A stretch of 64,000 nucleotides of DNA from Streptomyces sp. SID486 (lineage in GTDB: Bacteria > Actinomycetota > Actinomycetes > Streptomycetales > Streptomycetaceae), in NCBI RefSeq assembly GCF_009865385.1, contig NZ_WWJT01000350.1, forward strand, positions 1 to 64,000, in the 5' to 3' direction. Both the position numbers and the translations under genes were made by a program. The notes below the pieces were generated by a model. It did no database searches. It saw nothing but the letters and a program-made list of their open reading frames with translations, and was not told the origin of the DNA. This document shows, piece by piece, positions 16,381-25,668 of the stretch. Positions within the stretch are counted from its first letter, which is position 1, and every line of letters begins with the position of its first letter.

Positions 16381-18198
16381 CTACTCGACCGTCACCGACT
16401 TCGCGAGGTTCCGCGGCTTGTCGATGTCCCGGCCCAGGGCCTTCGCCGTGTGGTAGGCGAGGAGTTGGAGCGGGATGCCCATGAGGATCGGGTCCAGTTC
16501 GTCCTCGTTCTTCGGGACGACGATCGTCTGGTCCGCCTTCTCCTGGTCCTGGTGGGCCACGGCCAGGATCTTGCCCTCGCGGGCCTTGATCTCCTCCAGG
16601 GCGGCGCGGTTCTTCTCCAGCAGGTCGTCGTCGGGGACGATCGCGACCGTGGGCAGGGCCGGCTCGATGAGGGCCAGCGGGCCGTGCTTCAGCTCGGAGG
16701 CGGGGTAGGCCTCGGCGTGGATGTACGAGACCTCCTTGAGTTTCAGGGACGCCTCGCGGGCCACCGGGTAGCCCCGGACCCGGCCGATGAAGAGCATCGA
16801 GCGGGCGTCGGCGTACTTCTCCGCCAGCTCCTTGATGTCCTCTTCCCGCTTGAGGATCTCGGTGATCTGCTCGGGCAGCTTGCGCAGGCCCTCGATGATC
16901 CGCTTGCCGTCGCGCACGGAGAGGTCACGGGTGCGGCCCAGGTGCAGGGCGAGCAGGGCGAAGGCGACCGTGGTGTTGGTGAAGCACTTGGTGGAGACCA
17001 CGCAGACCTCCGGGCCCGCGTGCACGTAGATGCCGCCGTCCGCCTCGCGGGCGATCGCCGAACCGACCACGTTGACCACGCCGAGGACCCGGGCGCCCTT
17101 GCGCTTCAGCTCCTGCACGGCCGCGAGGACGTCGTAGGTCTCACCGGACTGGGAGACCGCGATGTACAGGGTGTCGGGGTCGACCACCGCGTTGCGGTAG
17201 CGGAACTCGGAGGCCGGCTCGGCGTCGGCGGGGATGCGCGCCAGTTCCTCGATCATCTGGGCGCCGATCATGCCCGCGTGGTACGAGGTGCCGCAGCCGA
17301 GGATCTTCACGCGGCGGATCTGCCGGGCCGCGCGGGCGTCCAGGTTGAGACCGCCCAGGTGCACGGTGGAGAACCGGTCGTCGATGCGCCCGCGCAGCAC
17401 GCGGTCCACGGCCTCGGCCTGCTCGTGGATCTCCTTGTGCATGTACGTGTCGTGGCCGCCCATGTCGTAGGAGGCCGCCTCCCACTCCACGGTGGTCGGC
17501 TCGGCGGTGGTGCGGGTGCCCTCGGTGGTGTACGTGCGGAAGTCGTCGGCCTTGAGGGTGGCCATCTCGCCGTCGTCGAGGGTCACTATCTGCCGGGTGT
17601 GGGTGACCAGGGCGGCGATGTCGGACGCGACGAACATCTCCTTCTCGCCGATGCCGAGGACGACCGGGGAGCCGTTGCGGGCCACCACGATGCGGTCGGG
17701 GAAGTCGGCGTGCATCACCGCGATGCCGTACGTGCCCTCGATGACCCGCAGGGTCTCGCGGACCTTGTCCTCCAGCTTCTCGCCGCCCGAGCGCGCGATG
17801 AGGTGGACGAGGACCTCGGTGTCGGTCTCGGAGAGGAACTCGACGCCGTCCGCCACCAGCTTGCGGCGCAGGTCGGAGGCGTTGTCGATGATGCCGTTGT
17901 GGACGACGGCGACCTTGCCGTCGGCCGACAGGTGCGGGTGCGCGTTCTCGTCGGAGGGGGCGCCGTGGGTGGCCCAGCGGGTGTGGGCGATGCCGGTGGT
18001 GCCCTTGAAGCGCGCCGGGACCTTGGCCTCCAGGTCGCGCACCCGGCCCTTGGCCTTGACCATCCTCAGGCCGGGCGTCTTCGGGGAGGTGACGACGATG
18101 CCCGCGGAGTCGTAGCCGCGGTACTCCAGCCGCTGCAGGCCCTCCAGCAGCAGAGGGGCGACGTCACGCTTCCCGATGTAACCGACAATTCCGCACAT
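16381..18198 (-). CDS. glmS: Glutamine--fructose-6-phosphate aminotransferase (isomerising)
   Basis: Cytoplasmic enzyme making glucosamine-6-phosphate from fructose-6-phosphate and glutamine, the first step to UDP-GlcNAc and peptidoglycan. It has 605 residues, the standard length. The N-terminal glutaminase has the nucleophile Cys2 (MCGIVGYIG) and the RWATHG motif. Two SIS sugar-isomerase domains follow (CGTSYHAGMIGAQMIEELAR; SRG-like GRVRGYPVAREASLKLKEVSYIHAEAYPASELKHGPLALI). The C-terminal end NLAKSVTVE is conserved. The region just upstream of ATG is unusually AT-rich (TATATATG). I see no glmS ribozyme, as expected in actinomycetes. Streptomyces often carry two glmS copies; this corresponds to the one near adpA. 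Confidence 0.97.
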   Translation of the reverse strand: MCGIVGYIGKRDVAPLLLEGLQRLEYRGYDSAGIVVTSPKTPGLRMVKAKGRVRDLEAKVPARFKGTTGIAHTRWATHGAPSDENAHPHLSADGKVAVVHNGIIDNASDLRRKLVADGVEFLSETDTEVLVHLIARSGGEKLEDKVRETLRVIEGTYGIAVMHADFPDRIVVARNGSPVVLGIGEKEMFVASDIAALVTHTRQIVTLDDGEMATLKADDFRTYTTEGTRTTAEPTTVEWEAASYDMGGHDTYMHKEIHEQAEAVDRVLRGRIDDRFSTVHLGGLNLDARAARQIRRVKILGCGTSYHAGMIGAQMIEELARIPADAEPASEFRYRNAVVDPDTLYIAVSQSGETYDVLAAVQELKRKGARVLGVVNVVGSAIAREADGGIYVHAGPEVCVVSTKCFTNTTVAFALLALHLGRTRDLSVRDGKRIIEGLRKLPEQITEILKREEDIKELAEKYADARSMLFIGRVRGYPVAREASLKLKEVSYIHAEAYPASELKHGPLALIEPALPTVAIVPDDDLLEKNRAALEEIKAREGKILAVAHQDQEKADQTIVVPKNEDELDPILMGIPLQLLAYHTAKALGRDIDKPRNLAKSVTVE

Positions 18199-18243
18199 AT
18201 ATAGAGGTATCCCTTGGCTGTCGCTGGTCCGGTCCGGCTGATC

Positions 18244-18501
18244 TCAGCCGTAGACCATGCGGCGCAGCTGCCTGAGCGTCAGCTCCGGCGGCGCCACCGC
18301 CCGGTATTTCAGGTCCGCCTCGATCCGTTCGAAGATCTCCGCGTTCACCAGGCCCTGCGCCTGGAGCTCGCGGTGGCGGCGACGGACGAAGTCTGGGGTC
18401 GTCTCGTCGAAGTAGGCGAGCACGTCCTGAACCACCCGCAGCGCCTCGCCCCGGTTCAGGGCCGTGGACCGCGTCAGATGATCAACGAGTTCGTCGTGCA
18501 C
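18244..18501 (-). CDS. Small conserved protein upstream of glmS
   Basis: A predicted 85-residue hydrophilic, helix-rich protein (GTG start 18501: VHDELVDHLTRSTALNRGEA). The open frame can be extended to a TTG at 18537. The start is uncertain: AGGATC eight bases before the GTG is the better ribosome-binding site. It ends 45 bp before glmS on the same strand, so the two may be co-transcribed. It has no signal peptide or membrane segment and I do not recognise the family. Codon usage is typical of the genome and the sequence reads like a compact folded protein rather than a shadow frame. Confidence 0.7.
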   Translation of the reverse strand: MHDELVDHLTRSTALNRGEALRVVQDVLAYFDETTPDFVRRRHRELQAQGLVNAEIFERIEADLKYRAVAPPELTLRQLRRMVYG

Positions 18502-18651
18502 CCGGTAGATCCTGGGGCACCGGCGGCCGTTTCGCAAGAATCATGCCCGATTTCGGGCAGAGGGTTGTTGAAACTCTCATTGATCTTTGTTCGCGGACTG
18601 TCCATCCTGCGTCCTGCATCTCGTTGCCCGAACCGACGAGTTTCAGACGCC

Positions 18652-20232
18652 ATGGACATTCCTCGTATGGGCGTTCCCGAGAAGCTGGCCGAGCGCATGA
18701 GCATGGCCGAGCAGCATGAGTACCTGCGCGCCAGATTCTCGCGGCGCACCATGATCAGGGGCGGCGCCGTCACGCTGGGCGCCGTCACCGGCGGCGCGTT
18801 CGTCCCGGGCGGCACCGCCCGGGCCGCCGAGCCGGCCCGGCACGCCTCGCCCGCCGCCGAGCGGTTCGACGGCGCCCTCGTCGCCCCCTTCGGCCGCCAC
18901 CTGGCCTGGGGCAACGACCCCCGCACCGAGATCACCGTCTCCTGGCAGGTCCCGGTCGCCGTCAAGAAGCCGTTCATCCGCATCGGCGCCCACCCGTGGG
19001 ACCTCTCGCGCAAGATCGAGGCCGAGGTCCGCACCCTCCACACCCCGGCCGGTGTCGGCGCCAGCGGCGACCACACCCAGTACTACCTGCACGCCGAGCT
19101 CACCCACCTGCGTCCCGGCAGGACCTACTACTACGGCGTCGGCCACCAGGGCTTCGACCCGGCCGAGCGGCACCTGCTGGGCACGCTCGGCACCTTCACC
19201 ACCGCGCCCGACCACAAGGCGCCGTTCACCTTCACCGCCTTCGGCGACGAGGGCGTCGGCTACCACGGCCTGGCCAACAACGCCCTGCTCCTCGGCCAGA
19301 ACCCGGCCTTCCACCTGCACGCCGGCGACATCGCCTACGGTGACCCCTCCGGCGCGGGCAAGACCACCGACACCGGCTTCGACTCGCGCACCTGGGACCA
19401 GTTCCTCGCGCAGACCGAGTCGGTCGCCAAGCAGGTGCCGTGGATGCCGGCGTACGGCAACCACGACATGGAAGCCTGGTACTCGCCCAACGGCTACGGC
19501 GGTGAGGAGGCCCGCTGGAACCTCCCGGACAACGGCCCCGACCGGAAGAACCTGCCGGGCGTCTACTCCTTCGTCTACGGCAACACGGCGGTCATCTCGC
19601 TCGACGCCAACGACATCTCCTTCGAGATACCGGCGAACCTGGGCATCTCCGGCGGAACCCAGACGAAATGGCTGGAAGCCCAGCTGAAGAGGTTCCGGGC
19701 GTCGAAGGACGTCGACTTCGTCGTCGTCTTCTTCCACCACTGCGCCTACTGCACCTCCACCGCACACGCCTCGGAGGGGGGCGTGCGCCAGGAGTGGGTC
19801 CCGCTGTTCGAGAAGTACACGGTGGACCTGGTCATCAACGGCCACAACCACCAGTACGAGCGCACCGACGTGATCAAGGGCGACAAGGTCACCAAGAAGC
19901 TGCCGATCGGCGGCACCGCCTACCCCGAGACCGAGGGTGTGGTCTACGTCACCGCGGGTGCGGCGGGCCGCAGCCTGTACGCCTTCTCCGCCCCGGACTC
20001 CTACGAGGGCCACGAGCACGAGACCGACTCCGTGGCCTCGTTCGTCAACACCAAGGACGGCAAGGTCGACGAGACCGTGGCCTGGTCCCGGGTGCGCTAC
20101 CTGAACTACTCCTTCCTGCGCGTGGACGTCACGCCCGCGCCCAGGGGACGCCAGACCGCGCTGACGGTGTCGGGCATCGCCGAGACCGGCGACCGCATCG
20201 ACCACTTCACCGTGTCGCGCAGGGCCAAGTAG
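18652..20232 (+). CDS. Tat-exported purple acid phosphatase-like metallophosphoesterase
   Basis: Predicted secreted phosphatase of 526 residues. A twin-arginine signal (FSRRTMIRGGAVTLGAVTGG, about residues 27-46) directs Tat export. A fibronectin-III-like N-terminal domain (about 85-200) precedes the metallophosphoesterase domain. The five metal-binding blocks are readable: FGDEG, GDIAYGD, GNHDME, FFHHCAY and NGHNHQYER, which is the purple acid phosphatase pattern. The usual metal-bridging Tyr follows in GDIAYG. The ATG at 18652 is chosen because the Tat motif is too far from upstream starts; its ribosome-binding site is weak. It is divergent from the small gene before glmS. It may scavenge phosphate; no PHO box was identified. 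Confidence 0.88.
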   Translation: MDIPRMGVPEKLAERMSMAEQHEYLRARFSRRTMIRGGAVTLGAVTGGAFVPGGTARAAEPARHASPAAERFDGALVAPFGRHLAWGNDPRTEITVSWQVPVAVKKPFIRIGAHPWDLSRKIEAEVRTLHTPAGVGASGDHTQYYLHAELTHLRPGRTYYYGVGHQGFDPAERHLLGTLGTFTTAPDHKAPFTFTAFGDEGVGYHGLANNALLLGQNPAFHLHAGDIAYGDPSGAGKTTDTGFDSRTWDQFLAQTESVAKQVPWMPAYGNHDMEAWYSPNGYGGEEARWNLPDNGPDRKNLPGVYSFVYGNTAVISLDANDISFEIPANLGISGGTQTKWLEAQLKRFRASKDVDFVVVFFHHCAYCTSTAHASEGGVRQEWVPLFEKYTVDLVINGHNHQYERTDVIKGDKVTKKLPIGGTAYPETEGVVYVTAGAAGRSLYAFSAPDSYEGHEHETDSVASFVNTKDGKVDETVAWSRVRYLNYSFLRVDVTPAPRGRQTALTVSGIAETGDRIDHFTVSRRAK

Positions 20233-20239
20233 GCGTCCG

Positions 20240-20283
20240 GGGCGGGCGGGCCTCGCGTGCGCCCGGGGGCCGCCCGCCCGCCC
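20240..20283 (+). terminator. Terminator after the metallophosphoesterase
   Basis: A 12-bp perfect stem of GGGC repeats (20240-20251 with 20272-20283) and a 20-base loop lies 8 bp after the stop codon. Confidence 0.6.
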
Positions 20284-20352
20284 GACGGACCGGGTGCCGT
20301 CCCTCCGGATGATTTCCGCCGTGCGGGGACCGTTCCACCGGATCTGCGGGAC

Positions 20353-20368
20353 AGTGGTCCCTACCATG
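20353..20368. promoter_or_regulatory. DasR-like (dre) operator upstream of the GH20 hexosaminidase
   Basis: AGTGGTCCCTACCATG matches the dre consensus AGTGGTCTAGACCACT at 11 of 16 positions and keeps both critical half sites (TGGTC and ACCA). It lies 66 bp upstream of a hexosaminidase gene, a class of gene known to be controlled by the GlcNAc repressor DasR in Streptomyces. Confidence 0.6.
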
Positions 20369-20434
20369 GCTGACGGCCGGCCATGTGACGTTCCGTCACA
20401 TGGTGCGTCCGGCCTTCGTCCGAAGGGAGCGCAT

Positions 20435-22033
20435 GTGAGACGGAACCACAGCACGACTCCCCGAACCCCTCGCGTCCTCGGGGCCCTGCTGCTCGCGGCG
20501 GCCGGCGTCCTCACCCTCGGCGCGGCCCCCGGGGCACGGCCCGCCGCCGCCCCGGTCCCGCTGGGCCGCGTGGTCCCGGCACCCGCCTCGGTCACGCCGG
20601 GCGGGACGCCGTACCACATCACCCGCGCGACCGGCATCCACGTCGACGGCTCCGCCGGGGTCCGCGGGGTCGGCGCCTACCTGGCCGGCCTCCTGCGGCC
20701 CTCCACCGGCTACCCGCTCCCGGTCACCGACCACGGCAGCGGAGGCATCCGACTGCACCTGGCCGCGGGTGACTTCGGTGCCGAGGGATACCGGCTGCAC
20801 AGCGGTGCCGGTGGCGTGACCCTCACCGCGAGAACCCCCGCCGGGCTCTTCCACGGCGTGCAGACCCTGCGCCAGCTCCTCCCGGCGGCAATCGAGAGGA
20901 GAACCGTCCAGCGCGGGCCGTGGCCGATCGCCGGAGGCACCGTGCAGGACCGCCCCCGCTACGCCTACCGGGGCGCCATGCTGGACGTCTCCCGGCACTT
21001 CTTCACGGTCGCCCAGGTCAAGCGCTACATCGACCAGCTGGCCCTGTACAAGATCAACGAGCTGCACCTGCACCTCAGCGACGACCAGGGCTGGCGCATC
21101 GCCGTCGACTCCTGGCCGCGGCTGGCCTCCTACGGCGGCTCCACCCAGGTCGGCGGCGGCCGGGGCGGCCACTACACCAAGGCCGACTACCGCGAGATCG
21201 TCCGGTACGCGGCCTCCCGCTATCTGGAGGTCGTGCCCGAGATCGACATGCCCGGCCACACCAACGCCGCCCTCGCCTCCTACGCCGGGCTCAACTGCGA
21301 CGGCACCGCGCCCCCGCTGTACACCGGCACCCAGGTCGGTTTCAGCTCCCTGTGCGTGTCCAGGGCGGTCACCTACGACTTCGTGGACGACGTGGTCCGG
21401 GAGCTGGCCGCCCTCACCCCGGGCCGCTACCTGCACATCGGCGGCGACGAGGCGCACTCCACCTCCCACGCCGACTACGTCACCTTCATGGACCGCGTGC
21501 AGCCGGTCGTCGCCCGGTACGGCAAGAAGGTCATCGGCTGGCACCAGCTCACCGGCGCCCGCCCGGCCAGGGGCGCCCTCGCCCAGTACTGGGGCCAGGA
21601 CGGCACCGGCGCCGCGGAGAAGGCCCAGGTGGCCGCGGCGGCCCGGAACGGCACCGGGCTGATCCTGTCCCCGGCCGACCGGTTCTACCTCGACATGAAG
21701 TACACGAGGAGCACCAGGATCGGCACGGACTGGGCGGGTCTGGTGGAGGTGAAGCGGTCCTACGACTGGAACCCGGGCGCGTATCTCGCCGGGGTCCCCG
21801 CCTCGGCGGTGAAGGGGGTCGAGGCGCCCCTGTGGACCGAGACGGTGAAGTCCTCCGCCGACATCGAGTACCTGGCGTTCCCGCGGCTCGCCGGAGCGGC
21901 CGAGCTGGGCTGGTCGCCGGCGGCGGCGCACGGCTGGAACGGCTACAAGGTGCGGCTGGCCGCGCAGGGCCCGCGCTGGACCGCCCTCGGCATCCGCTAT
22001 TACCGGTCGCCGCAGGTGCCCTGGCCGAGCTGA
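20435..22033 (+). CDS. Secreted GH20 beta-N-acetylhexosaminidase
   Basis: Exported enzyme of 532 residues that releases GlcNAc from chito-oligosaccharides. GTG start at 20435, six bases after GAAGGGAG. Signal peptide in the first 42 residues (LGALLLAAAGVLTLGAAPGA). A GH20b N-terminal domain (about 45-165) precedes the barrel, which begins YAYRGAMLDVSRHFF. The catalytic Asp-Glu pair is in YLHIGGDEAH (about residues 350-352); HLHLSDDQGWRI is another family hallmark. It pairs functionally with the GH18 chitinase and the GH3 enzyme in this window and with glmS for GlcNAc flow. The DasR-like site upstream suggests GlcNAc control. Confidence 0.93.
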   Translation: MRRNHSTTPRTPRVLGALLLAAAGVLTLGAAPGARPAAAPVPLGRVVPAPASVTPGGTPYHITRATGIHVDGSAGVRGVGAYLAGLLRPSTGYPLPVTDHGSGGIRLHLAAGDFGAEGYRLHSGAGGVTLTARTPAGLFHGVQTLRQLLPAAIERRTVQRGPWPIAGGTVQDRPRYAYRGAMLDVSRHFFTVAQVKRYIDQLALYKINELHLHLSDDQGWRIAVDSWPRLASYGGSTQVGGGRGGHYTKADYREIVRYAASRYLEVVPEIDMPGHTNAALASYAGLNCDGTAPPLYTGTQVGFSSLCVSRAVTYDFVDDVVRELAALTPGRYLHIGGDEAHSTSHADYVTFMDRVQPVVARYGKKVIGWHQLTGARPARGALAQYWGQDGTGAAEKAQVAAAARNGTGLILSPADRFYLDMKYTRSTRIGTDWAGLVEVKRSYDWNPGAYLAGVPASAVKGVEAPLWTETVKSSADIEYLAFPRLAGAAELGWSPAAAHGWNGYKVRLAAQGPRWTALGIRYYRSPQVPWPS

Positions 22034-22042
22034 CCGGATGCC

Positions 22043-22081
22043 GACGGGCACCCCGGAGGACCGTACTCCGGGGTGCCCGTC
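22043..22081. terminator. Bidirectional terminator between the hexosaminidase and desD
   Basis: Perfect 15-bp stem (22043-22057 with 22067-22081; first arm GACGGGCACCCCGGA) and a 9-base loop in the 61-bp gap of two convergent genes. Confidence 0.9.
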
Positions 22082-22094
22082 CGTCTGCGGTGGG

Positions 22095-23864
22095 TCAGAA
22101 CCCGGCGATGGGGTTCTCCAGGGTCCCGACCAGCTGGAGCGCGCCCGCGGGGTCGGCGAGGTCCACCATCTGCCTGTTGTCGCGCAGCTGGAGCCGGTTG
22201 AGGCAGGACAGCGCGAACTCGGGGGCGAACATGTCGTACCGGGCGAACTTGCCGGCCAGTTCGGGGTGCGCCTCCTGGTACTCGCGGGTGACCTCGGCGA
22301 CGGTGCGCCAGAAGCCGTCCTCCTCCAGGACGCCCTCGGCGGCGAGGTGGGCGGCGAGGAAGCGGAAGAAGCAGTCGAACACGTCCGTGAAGACGGACAG
22401 CAGTTTCTTGTCCTCCGGGACCTCGACGCGGATGCGCCGGACCGCGGGCGGCAGGGCCGCGTCCGGGTCCATGACGGCGATCTCCTCGGCGATGTCCTTG
22501 TAGACGGCCCGCTGCACCACACCGTCCTTCAGCACCAGGATGACGTTCTCGCCGTGCGGCATGAACACCAGGTCGTAGGCGTAGAAGCTGTGCAGCAACG
22601 GGGTGTAGTAGGCCCGCAGATAGGCGCGCAGCCACTCGGTGGGCGCCAGGCCCGAGCGGGCGATCAGCGCACCGGCGAACGAGGCGTCCTGGTGGTCCAG
22701 GTGCAGCAGGGAGGCCATCGTCGCGAGGGACTCGCCGTCCCGCAGCGAGGGCACCGGGCTCTCCCGCCACAGCGCGGCCAGCATCTTGCGGTAGGGCGAG
22801 TAGCGGTCGGTGGCCCGCTCGTACTCCAGGTGCCGGTAGCCGACGGCGGCCCGCTCGCGGATGATCGTCAGCCCGGTCGACTTCAGCACCGGGTCGTTCT
22901 CGACGAGCTGGGCCAGCCAGTCGTTGATCGCCGGGGTCGCCTCCATGTAGGCGGCCGACAGACCGCGCATGAAGCCCATGTTGATGACCGACAGGGCGGT
23001 CTTCACGTAGTGCTTGTGCGGGGCGCTGCTGTTGAAGAAGGTCCGGATCGACTGCTGGGCCAGGTACTCGTCGTCGCCCTCGCCGAGGCAGACGAGGTGG
23101 CCGCGGGCGACCTCGGCGGCGAACGTGACGCTGAGCTTGTTCCACCACTGCCAGGGGTGGACGGGGATGAACAGGTAGTCGGCGGGGTCGAGTCCCTGCC
23201 CGGTGAGGACGGCACGGAACCGCCGCACCGTCTCCTCGCCCAGCTCCTCGCGCAGGAAGGACTCGTACTCGATCCCGGCGCCCGCGGTGAACGCGGCCCG
23301 CGAGCGGTGGGCGGCCAGCCACACCAGCCGCACGGGGCTCGCCGTCTCGGGCGCGTACGACAGGTACTCGTGGATGCCGAAGCCGAGCCGTCCGTTGTTC
23401 GCGACGAAGCACGGGTGGCCCTCGGTCATCCCGGTCTCGATCGCCTGGAAACCGCTTCCGGCCAGTTCCGCGGAGGTGAGGCGGGGCTTGGTGAGCTTGT
23501 AGCAGGTGCCCGAGAGGGTGGAGGAGATCTCCTCCAGGTAGACCGGCAGGATCTCGTCGCTGAGCCCCAGGGCCCCCTTCATCTCGATGAAGAAGTCCAG
23601 GGCGGCCAGCGGGAGGTCACCGCCGTCGCGCTGCCTGGTGATCGAGCCGGCGTCGATCTGCCAGTGGTCCAGGGCCCGGCGCACGGCGGTGAACCGGTAG
23701 GAGGTCAGCTTGTCGTCGCTGCGGACGACGTAACCGTCGCCGTCCGCCTCCGGGACGAGCAGGCGCTCGTGCGCGAACTCGGCGAGCGCCTTGCGCAGCA
23801 GCAGCCGGTTGGCGGCCGCCCAGCGCTCGGGGGACAGGTGGGACACGGCGTCGGCGAGGGTCAT
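22095..23864 (-). CDS. desD: DesD desferrioxamine synthetase (NIS synthetase)
   Basis: ATP-dependent siderophore synthetase of the IucA/IucC family, 589 residues, that trimerises and macrocyclises N-hydroxy-N-succinylcadaverine into desferrioxamine E (and makes B with acetylated units). Family hallmarks are readable: GHPCFVANNGRLGFG for the ATP site, PVHPWQWWNKL and the C-terminal FerIII-like FhuF-type region. The start ATG at 23864 overlaps the desC stop (ATGA), so translation is coupled. It is the last gene of desABCD and is closed by the terminator at 22043-22081. Expression is expected to follow the iron box upstream of desA. Confidence 0.96.
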   Translation of the reverse strand: MTLADAVSHLSPERWAAANRLLLRKALAEFAHERLLVPEADGDGYVVRSDDKLTSYRFTAVRRALDHWQIDAGSITRQRDGGDLPLAALDFFIEMKGALGLSDEILPVYLEEISSTLSGTCYKLTKPRLTSAELAGSGFQAIETGMTEGHPCFVANNGRLGFGIHEYLSYAPETASPVRLVWLAAHRSRAAFTAGAGIEYESFLREELGEETVRRFRAVLTGQGLDPADYLFIPVHPWQWWNKLSVTFAAEVARGHLVCLGEGDDEYLAQQSIRTFFNSSAPHKHYVKTALSVINMGFMRGLSAAYMEATPAINDWLAQLVENDPVLKSTGLTIIRERAAVGYRHLEYERATDRYSPYRKMLAALWRESPVPSLRDGESLATMASLLHLDHQDASFAGALIARSGLAPTEWLRAYLRAYYTPLLHSFYAYDLVFMPHGENVILVLKDGVVQRAVYKDIAEEIAVMDPDAALPPAVRRIRVEVPEDKKLLSVFTDVFDCFFRFLAAHLAAEGVLEEDGFWRTVAEVTREYQEAHPELAGKFARYDMFAPEFALSCLNRLQLRDNRQMVDLADPAGALQLVGTLENPIAGF

Positions 23865-24385
23865 GCGGTCACCGCCTTCTCGAACTGTTCGCGGGTGCAG
23901 AAACTGAGCAGGGCACGCTTCTCCGGCTTGTCGATCTCCCGCTCGGCCACGAAGCCGACGGCCTCGTTCAGGGCGTGCACGGGCTTGTTGCCGACGTCCG
24001 GCTCGACGACGACGCGCTCCACGGCCGGGTCCGCGAAGAGGTGGGCCATGACGGCGGTGATGACGGCCTTGGTGAACCCGTGCTCGGGGGTGTCCGTGGC
24101 CGGGGTCAGGAAGTGCATGCCGACGTCGCCGGGCCGCGGTTCGTACAGCCCGACCAGCTCCCGGTGCGCGGGGTCGTACTTCTCCATCAGGAACGCGGGC
24201 TCGCCGTCGCGCAGCCCGAGCAGCGCGTGGTGGTGCTCGTCCGCCGCGATCTCCATGTAGGCGCGTTCGACGTCCTCGAGTTTCGCGTCCTGCATCATCC
24301 AGAAGGCCGCCTTGGGGTGCGTCACCCAGGAGTGCAGCAGTTCGCCGTCCTTCAGGGGATCGACGGTACGGAAGGTGAAAGTCAT
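23861..24385 (-). CDS. desC: DesC acyltransferase of desferrioxamine synthesis
   Basis: GNAT-type acyltransferase of 174 residues, in the siderophore IucB/alcaligin-type group ([14 protein letters not shown] segment and the acyl-CoA region [25 protein letters not shown]). In the known pathway it succinylates or acetylates N-hydroxycadaverine from DesB. Start and stop overlap the neighbours by the four-base ATGA pattern on both sides (24382-24385 and 23861-23864), a tightly coupled arrangement identical to other Streptomyces des operons. Confidence 0.95.
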   Translation of the reverse strand: MTFTFRTVDPLKDGELLHSWVTHPKAAFWMMQDAKLEDVERAYMEIAADEHHHALLGLRDGEPAFLMEKYDPAHRELVGLYEPRPGDVGMHFLTPATDTPEHGFTKAVITAVMAHLFADPAVERVVVEPDVGNKPVHALNEAVGFVAEREIDKPEKRALLSFCTREQFEKAVTA

Positions 24386-25668
24386 ACGGCGAACTCCTGG
24401 AACGCGATGGTCTTCTCGACCGGGTAGTACTCGGTGCCGAGCAGCTCGCGGATGATGTACGAGTTGCGGTACGCCCCCATGCCCAGGTCCGGGCTGGTGA
24501 TGCTGTGGGTGTGGACGCCGGCGTTCTGGAGGAAGACGCCACGGCCGGTGACGTCGATGGCGTAGTTGCGGGCGACGTCGAAGCGGCCCTGGCCGTCGAA
24601 GCGCAGGCGGTCGCGGAGCGGGTCGAGGAAGGCCGGCGGGGTGTAGTGGTAGCCGGTGGCCAGGACCAGGCCCTCGGTACCGATCTCGAACTCCTTGCCC
24701 TGCTCGTCCTGGTGGAAGCCCAGGGTGTACGCGCCGTCCCGGTAGGCCGCCGTGCGCAGCGTGGAGTTGGTGAGCAGCCGGGTCGCGACCGGCCGGTCGC
24801 CGCTTGCCACGTGCTTCTGGTAGAGCAGATCGAAGATCGAGTCGATCAGGTCCGCGTTGATGCCCTTGAACAGGCCCTTCTGCTGCTTCTCCAGCCGGTA
24901 CCGGGTCTCCTCGGGCAGCGCCCGGAAGTAGTCGATGTAGTCCGGGGAGGTCATCTCCAGGGTGAGCTTGGTGTACTCCAGCGGGAAGAACCGCGGGGAG
25001 CGGGTGACCCAGTTGAGCTGGTAGCCGTGGACGTCGATCTCGGTGAGCAGCTCGTGGTAGATCTCGGCCGCGCTCTGGCCGCTGCCGACGACCGTGACGG
25101 ACTTCTTCTTCTGCAGCTCCGCCTTGCGGTGCATGTACTGGGAGTTGTGCAGGAAGTCCCCGTCCAGACCCCGGCAGGCCGGCGGGACGTAGGGGGTGGT
25201 GCCGGTGCCGAGGACCAGGTGGCGGGCGCGGTAGGTGTCACCGGCCTCGGTGCGGACGGCGTACAGCTCGTCCTCGTACGTCACCTCGGTGACCGTGGTG
25301 CCGAACCGGACGCTGCCGAGCTTGCCGGCCGCCCAGCGGCAGTAGTCGTCGTACTCGACCCGCAGCGGGTAGAAGTTCTCGCGGATGTAGAACGAGTACA
25401 GTCTGCCCTTCTCCTTCAGGTAGTTCAGGAAGGAGTACGGCGAGGTCGGGTCGGCCAGGGTGACCAGGTCCGACATGAACGGGGTCTGGAGGTGGGCGCC
25501 GTCCAGGAACATGCCGGCGTGCCACTCGAAGTCCGGCTTGGACTCCAGGAAGACGCCGTCCAGCTGGTCGATCGGCTCGGTGAGGCAGGCGAGGCCGAGG
25601 TTGAAGGGGCCGAGCCCGACACCCACGAAGTCGTAGGTCTTGGTCGGGCTTTCAGGACGCGCGGTCAA
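24382..25668 (-). CDS. desB: DesB cadaverine N-monooxygenase
   Basis: FAD/NADPH-dependent N-hydroxylase of the lysine/ornithine monooxygenase family, about 428 residues, converting cadaverine to N-hydroxycadaverine. The FAD-binding motif [11 protein letters not shown] lies near the N-terminus and the NADPH motif [11 protein letters not shown] about residue 187; the C-terminal LATGYHY segment is also conserved. The start is taken as TTG 25668 ([13 protein letters not shown]), with GGGAG six bases upstream and 17 bp of overlap with desA. An in-frame ATG at 25695 would lengthen the overlap and add nine residues. Confidence 0.93.
   Translation of the reverse strand: MTARPESPTKTYDFVGVGLGPFNLGLACLTEPIDQLDGVFLESKPDFEWHAGMFLDGAHLQTPFMSDLVTLADPTSPYSFLNYLKEKGRLYSFYIRENFYPLRVEYDDYCRWAAGKLGSVRFGTTVTEVTYEDELYAVRTEAGDTYRARHLVLGTGTTPYVPPACRGLDGDFLHNSQYMHRKAELQKKKSVTVVGSGQSAAEIYHELLTEIDVHGYQLNWVTRSPRFFPLEYTKLTLEMTSPDYIDYFRALPEETRYRLEKQQKGLFKGINADLIDSIFDLLYQKHVASGDRPVATRLLTNSTLRTAAYRDGAYTLGFHQDEQGKEFEIGTEGLVLATGYHYTPPAFLDPLRDRLRFDGQGRFDVARNYAIDVTGRGVFLQNAGVHTHSITSPDLGMGAYRNSYIIRELLGTEYYPVEKTIAFQEFAV

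Noticed and set aside
16199-18243. glmS ribozyme or amino-sugar riboswitch near glmS
   Set aside because: No ribozyme core is visible upstream of the start codon, and glmS ribozymes are typical of Firmicutes, not of Streptomyces.
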